This document shows, one piece after another, positions 23,041 to 26,127 of a stretch of DNA of 26,127 bases (the stretch's first letter is position 1; every line of letters starts with the position of its first letter). The position numbers were made by a program, and so were the translations under genes. Source of the DNA: Anaerolineales bacterium (GTDB lineage: Bacteria > Chloroflexota > Anaerolineae > Anaerolineales > UBA6663); NCBI GenBank assembly GCA_016789245.1, contig JAEURM010000004.1, forward strand, positions 1 through 26,127, written 5' to 3'. The notes under the pieces are model-generated. The model ran no database searches and was not told the DNA's origin. It saw only the letters and a list, made by a program, of their open reading frames with translations.

Positions 23041-24324
23041 CTAAGCGGCCACTGTTGATTTAGAACGGCTCAAAACAGTGTCAATCACCGTTACCGCCTG
23101 CGCCACACCGTCTTCAGCGCGGATGCGCTCGCCCAACTGAGCGGCGCGCTGTTGCAAAGCACGGTTAGTGGTGGCTTGCGCTAGTGCTTGTGCCAGCCGC
23201 TCGGCGGTGAGTTGCGGGCGCGGGATGGGCGCGGGGCCAACACCTAAATCCGCCACGCGTGCGCCCCAAAACGGCTGATCTGCAAAAAACGGGATGATGA
23301 TGGACGGCACACCGGCGCGTAACCCAGCGGCCGTAGTGCCCGCGCCGCCGTGATGCACCACCGCCGCCACGCGCGAGAACAACCAACTGTGTGGCGCAGA
23401 GTCCAGCAGGTACACTGTTTCTGGCAAATTCTTTTTGCGCAAACCATTCCAACCGGAAAGCAAAATGGCGCGTTGCTGGGTTTGGCGGAGAGCGTGCAGA
23501 ATGAGTTCCGTGGTTTGCTCCGGCTTGCGGTTGCTCATACTGCCAAAGCCCACGTACACCGGCGGCGGGCCAGCTTGCAAAAAGCGTTCTAGTTCAGCGG
23601 GCGGCGTCCACGCTGGCTCAGCTTCTAAAAACCAATAACCGGTTACGTGCGTGTTCTGCCAATCAGGCGGCGGCGCAATTACCGCCGGGCTAATGCCATA
23701 CAACACCGGATGCCCATTCAGCCGGTGAGATTGGTACGGGCCGAAGAACGGCGCGGCCGGCAGATTGAGCACTTGTTGGCGCGCCACTTTATCCGCCGCG
23801 CGTGAGCCTTGCCACATAATTTGCCGCAACGTGTGATGGGAAAAGGCGTTGGCCGCGCCGCCCAAATTGGCCCACGCTTTAGGAAAGAGCGCGGCTGGAA
23901 AAGTGCGCGTGGGCGTAAACGGAAACACATACGCTTGCATCAGCGGCAGGTTCAACTTTTCGGCTAACGCCAAGGCGAGGAACAAACCGCCCACACCCGC
24001 CACCAGCAACTGTGCATCGCGGCAGGCGGCCAAACTGTCTTTAGCCCAACTGAGGCTGGCTTGCTCAGCCAACTTGGCGGTGCGGGCGTTGATGGCGAGA
24101 AAATCACCCTTCTCTAATAACGCCTGAATCTCCGGGCTTTCAGCCACGGCTTGCACGTCACCATACACGGGCCAAAACTCCAGCCCGTATGCGCGCACTA
24201 GGCGCTCATAATTTTCATGCGTAATCACGCGCACCGTGTGGCCCGCGCTCTGTAAGCCAACGGCCAACGCCACATACGGTTGCACATCACCGCGCGTTCC
24301 TAAAGCCATTATCGCAATCGTCAT
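23041..24324 (-). CDS. GT1-family glycosyltransferase (UGT/sterol-glucosyltransferase-like)
   Basis: 427 aa. The N-terminal ALGTRGDVQPYVALAVGLQ with AGHTVRVITHENYE is the hallmark of UGT80-like and MGT-like enzymes. The donor site near the C terminus reads HHGGAGTTAAGLRAGVPSIIIPFFADQPFWG. Such enzymes glycosylate lipids, sterols, hopanoids or antibiotics; the acceptor cannot be read here. AAAGGT precedes the ATG. It lies between a response regulator (nine bases upstream) and a histidine kinase (three bases downstream), so the sensory system may control this modification, plausibly of an envelope lipid. That link is inference. Confidence 0.9.
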   Translation of the reverse strand: MTIAIMALGTRGDVQPYVALAVGLQSAGHTVRVITHENYERLVRAYGLEFWPVYGDVQAVAESPEIQALLEKGDFLAINARTAKLAEQASLSWAKDSLAACRDAQLLVAGVGGLFLALALAEKLNLPLMQAYVFPFTPTRTFPAALFPKAWANLGGAANAFSHHTLRQIMWQGSRAADKVARQQVLNLPAAPFFGPYQSHRLNGHPVLYGISPAVIAPPPDWQNTHVTGYWFLEAEPAWTPPAELERFLQAGPPPVYVGFGSMSNRKPEQTTELILHALRQTQQRAILLSGWNGLRKKNLPETVYLLDSAPHSWLFSRVAAVVHHGGAGTTAAGLRAGVPSIIIPFFADQPFWGARVADLGVGPAPIPRPQLTAERLAQALAQATTNRALQQRAAQLGERIRAEDGVAQAVTVIDTVLSRSKSTVAA

Positions 24325-24333
24325 CTTTACCTT

Positions 24334-24996
24334 TCACGCTTCTACAAACTTATAGCCCACACCATGCACCGTCATAATCAGTTCATCAGGCTCCAGCTTG
24401 CGGCGCAAATTGCGGATGTGGGAGTCTATGGCGCGCTCATAACTTTCAAAAGAAACGCCGCGCACGGCGGTGAGCAATTGGGCGCGGGAAAAAATGCGGC
24501 CCGGCTGTCCGGCCAAGAGCGCCAAAATCTCAAACTCGGTTGGTGTGAGTTGAATCTCGCGCTCACCCATCACCGCAGAATAGCGCGCCCGGTCTAACGT
24601 CAATGTTCCCGCCCGAATAACGTCCACTGCCGCCGGTGCGCCGCGCCGCAAAACGGTGCGCACGCGGGCCACTAACTCCCGGGGGCTAAACGGTTTGGTC
24701 AAATAATCATCCGCGCCCAGTTCTAGCCCCACCAGCTTATCGCTCTCTTCTACGCGCGCTGTGAGCATGATGATGGGCACATTGCTCTCACGCCGCAGTT
24801 CGCGGCACACATCTAAGCCGTCCATCTCCGGCATCATTAAATCCAACACCACCAAATCCGGCTTCTCTTTGCGGGCCAATGCCAAGCCCGCCGTACCCGT
24901 GTGCGCGGCCAGCACTGCAAATCCCGCCGCGTTCAAATAGTCGCGGCAGATTTCGGCAATCTTTGGTTCATCATCTACAACTAAAACGGTTTTCAC
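24334..24996 (-). CDS. OmpR/PhoB-family response regulator
   Basis: 220 aa. The receiver domain has Asp8-Asp9, phospho-acceptor Asp52 (VVLDLMMPEMDG), Thr79 and Lys101 (DDYLTKPF). The C-terminal winged helix is of the Trans_Reg_C type (TPTEFEILALLAGQPGRIFSR, then SHIRNLRRKLEPD and VHGVGYKF). All phosphotransfer residues are intact. It is first in an operon with the GT1 transferase and the kinase. No Shine-Dalgarno is obvious upstream. A 19-base inverted repeat lies just upstream (25008-25076). Confidence 0.95.
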   Translation of the reverse strand: MKTVLVVDDEPKIAEICRDYLNAAGFAVLAAHTGTAGLALARKEKPDLVVLDLMMPEMDGLDVCRELRRESNVPIIMLTARVEESDKLVGLELGADDYLTKPFSPRELVARVRTVLRRGAPAAVDVIRAGTLTLDRARYSAVMGEREIQLTPTEFEILALLAGQPGRIFSRAQLLTAVRGVSFESYERAIDSHIRNLRRKLEPDELIMTVHGVGYKFVEA

Positions 24997-25007
24997 GGAT
25001 AGACTTA

Positions 25008-25076
25008 AGACCTGTCAGGTGGCGCGGGATTGCGGCCAAAATATTGAAATGCTTTTGCGCGCCACCTGACGGGTCT
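25008..25076. repeat. AGACCTGTCAGGT inverted-repeat element, copy 1
   Basis: The left arm (25008-25026, AGACCTGTCAGGTGGCGCG) and the right arm (25058-25076) match in 18 of 19 positions as inverted repeats, with about 31 bases between. A second copy is at 25554-25621. The two copies bracket the haem-binding gene. It could act as a terminator for that gene or as a small mobile palindrome. Confidence 0.75.
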
Positions 25077-25088
25077 GATTGAATATTC

Positions 25089-25532
25089 TCACTTCAACGA
25101 TTGAAGCAATCCGGCAATTAACTGCTCACGCTCGGCTTGGCTAAGGTTGGCTTCTGGGTGCATGGGCAAGTAAACGGGCAAAGGCATCTGGCCTTCCCGA
25201 AGAACTTCTTCCACTTCATCTAACTCCACGCGCCGCCCACGCCCCCACTCTGAAAAGTTAAGATTCTGGCGACCATCCAACGTATCTTTGGTGATGAGCC
25301 ACGAAACAGGCGCAACTTTGCTGTACCACGGCCACACCGTCTCATTACTGTGGCAATCAAAGCAAGCGCGTTTGGCTAAAGCCCGCGTTTCGGGGCTGTC
25401 CCAATTCGGCTCGGCCAGCACCGGCGGGTTGGTTTGCACCAGCCATACCGGAATTAGTTGAATGGCCACAACCGCCGCCACAACTATGAACACAATGCGG
25501 CGCGGCCAAGAAAGTTTTCTCCAAAAGGTCAT
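25089..25532 (-). CDS. Haem-binding domain protein (Haem_bd, single CxxCH)
   Basis: 147 aa. An N-terminal membrane anchor or signal (about 12-33) is followed by one c-type haem motif, C57-F-D-C60-H61. The sequence CFDCHSNETVWPWYSKVAPVSW, split here as CFDCHSNE and TVWPWYSKVAPVSW, with GRQNLNFSEW downstream, is the standard pattern of the Haem_bd family (PF14376). The role is probably extracytoplasmic electron transfer or redox sensing; no partner is visible. It is flanked on both sides by AGACCTGTCAGGT palindromes and seems to stand alone. Confidence 0.9.
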   Translation of the reverse strand: MTFWRKLSWPRRIVFIVVAAVVAIQLIPVWLVQTNPPVLAEPNWDSPETRALAKRACFDCHSNETVWPWYSKVAPVSWLITKDTLDGRQNLNFSEWGRGRRVELDEVEEVLREGQMPLPVYLPMHPEANLSQAEREQLIAGLLQSLK

Positions 25533-25553
25533 AATTTTTCCTCAGTGGGACTA

Positions 25554-25621
25554 AGACCTGTCAGGTAGCGCGTACAAGACCTTCTACATTTTGGATTTTA
25601 TGCGTGCCGCCTGACAGGTCT
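25554..25621. repeat. AGACCTGTCAGGT inverted-repeat element, copy 2
   Basis: The left arm (25554-25572) and right arm (25603-25621) match with three mismatches over 19 bases. The arms are nearly identical to copy 1 but the loops differ in sequence, so the stem, not the loop, appears conserved. It fills the gap between the permease and haem-binding genes. Confidence 0.75.
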
Positions 25622-25644
25622 GCCCATGTTCACAATCTAGTTAC

Positions 25645-26127
25645 TTATTCATACCGCAACGCTTCAATGGGGCGCAGGCGGGAAGCACGCCACGCAGGAT
25701 AAATACCAAAGAATAAACCAACCGCCGCCGAAAAGCCAAACGCGAGGGCGATGCTATCCCACGTCACTTGCGCCGTAATGAGATTGGCCGCCGTAACGGC
25801 CGCCGCAATTCCCCAGCCTAGCAACACCCCCAGCAAGCCGCCCGTCAGGCTCAAGAGCAAGGTTTCCACCAAAAATTGCGTCAGAATCACGCCGCGCTTT
25901 GCACCCACGGCTTTACGCAAGCCAATCTCCTTGGTGCGCTCGGTTACGCTCACCAGCATAATGTTCATGATGCCAATGCCACCCACTAGCAGTGAAATGC
26001 CAGCAATCGCGCCTAAAAAAATCGTTAGTGTGGCGGTGATGGTTGTAAGTGAGCTAAGCAACTGGGTTTGGCTAAACAGCGTAAAGTCAGATTCTTCGGT
26101 GGGCCGTAAACCGTGCTGGCGGCGTAA
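25645..26127 (-). CDS. MacB/FtsX-type ABC transporter permease, 5' end outside the window
   Basis: Only the C-terminal 160 residues are present; the frame is open to the window edge, beginning with an LRRQHGLRPT segment and FTLFSQTQ. The GIMNIMLVSVTERTKEIGLR motif (GIGIMNIM, VTERTKEIGLRKAVGA) and three remaining membrane segments are typical of the FtsX domain of MacB-like permeases, as is the end RASRLRPIEALRYE. Such proteins export peptides or lipoproteins, or power mechanotransmission, with a separate ATPase that is not in this window. Confidence 0.93.
   Translation of the reverse strand, partial: LRRQHGLRPTEESDFTLFSQTQLLSSLTTITATLTIFLGAIAGISLLVGGIGIMNIMLVSVTERTKEIGLRKAVGAKRGVILTQFLVETLLLSLTGGLLGVLLGWGIAAAVTAANLITAQVTWDSIALAFGFSAAVGLFFGIYPAWRASRLRPIEALRYE

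Overview
The window looks like a chromosomal segment of a Chloroflexota bacterium, probably Anaerolineae or a relative. This is an inference from several sequence features: a DUF3662/FHA (FhaA-like) plus FhaB-like pair beside a SEDS protein and a PBP-like protein, lipoproteins with Pro/Thr-rich linkers, a secreted CSLREA protein ending in YLPLIQR, a receiver-like/DUF309 fusion, and moderate-to-high G+C. I see no rRNA, tRNA, CRISPR array, insertion sequence or phage gene.

Layout. 1-7893 (+) is a purine operon, purF-purD-[clostripain-like lipoprotein peptidase]-purM-purN, followed by a GT4 glycosyltransferase. 7910-11513 (-) holds three membrane proteins resembling the HyfD-HyfE-HyfF (NuoL/N-, NuoK-, NuoN/M-like) part of energy-converting hydrogenases; together they contain no lysine at all. 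11669-12960 (+) is a small anchored Pro/Thr-rich protein and a pseudo-receiver/DUF309 protein. 12991-13770 (+) is a FabL-type enoyl-ACP reductase. 13771-16186 (-) is a CSLREA beta-helix protein and selD; selD extends through an in-frame UGA at its active site and so is itself a selenoprotein gene. 16391-21542 (+) is a cell-envelope cluster: fhaA-like, fhaB-like, MTA phosphorylase, ftsW/rodA and a PBP-like protein whose three catalytic motifs all look lost. 21667-24996 (-) is response regulator, GT1 glycosyltransferase and histidine kinase. 25089-25532 (-) is a haem-binding protein, and 25645-26127 (-) is a MacB-type permease cut by the window edge.

Many of the longer intergenic gaps are filled by palindromic arrays of short words with a strict 7- or 9-base period (ACCACAGAG, ATCCGTnnn, TACGCnn, AATTCTC) or by longer inverted repeats (AGACCTGTCAGGT). 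Two such heptad arrays also lie in frame inside ftsW/rodA.

The items I rate highest are the UGA-containing selD with hairpins downstream of the UGA, the lysine-free antiporter-like trio, the SEDS protein paired with a catalytically dead-looking PBP, and the periodic word arrays. All family calls come from reading motifs; no database search was run.
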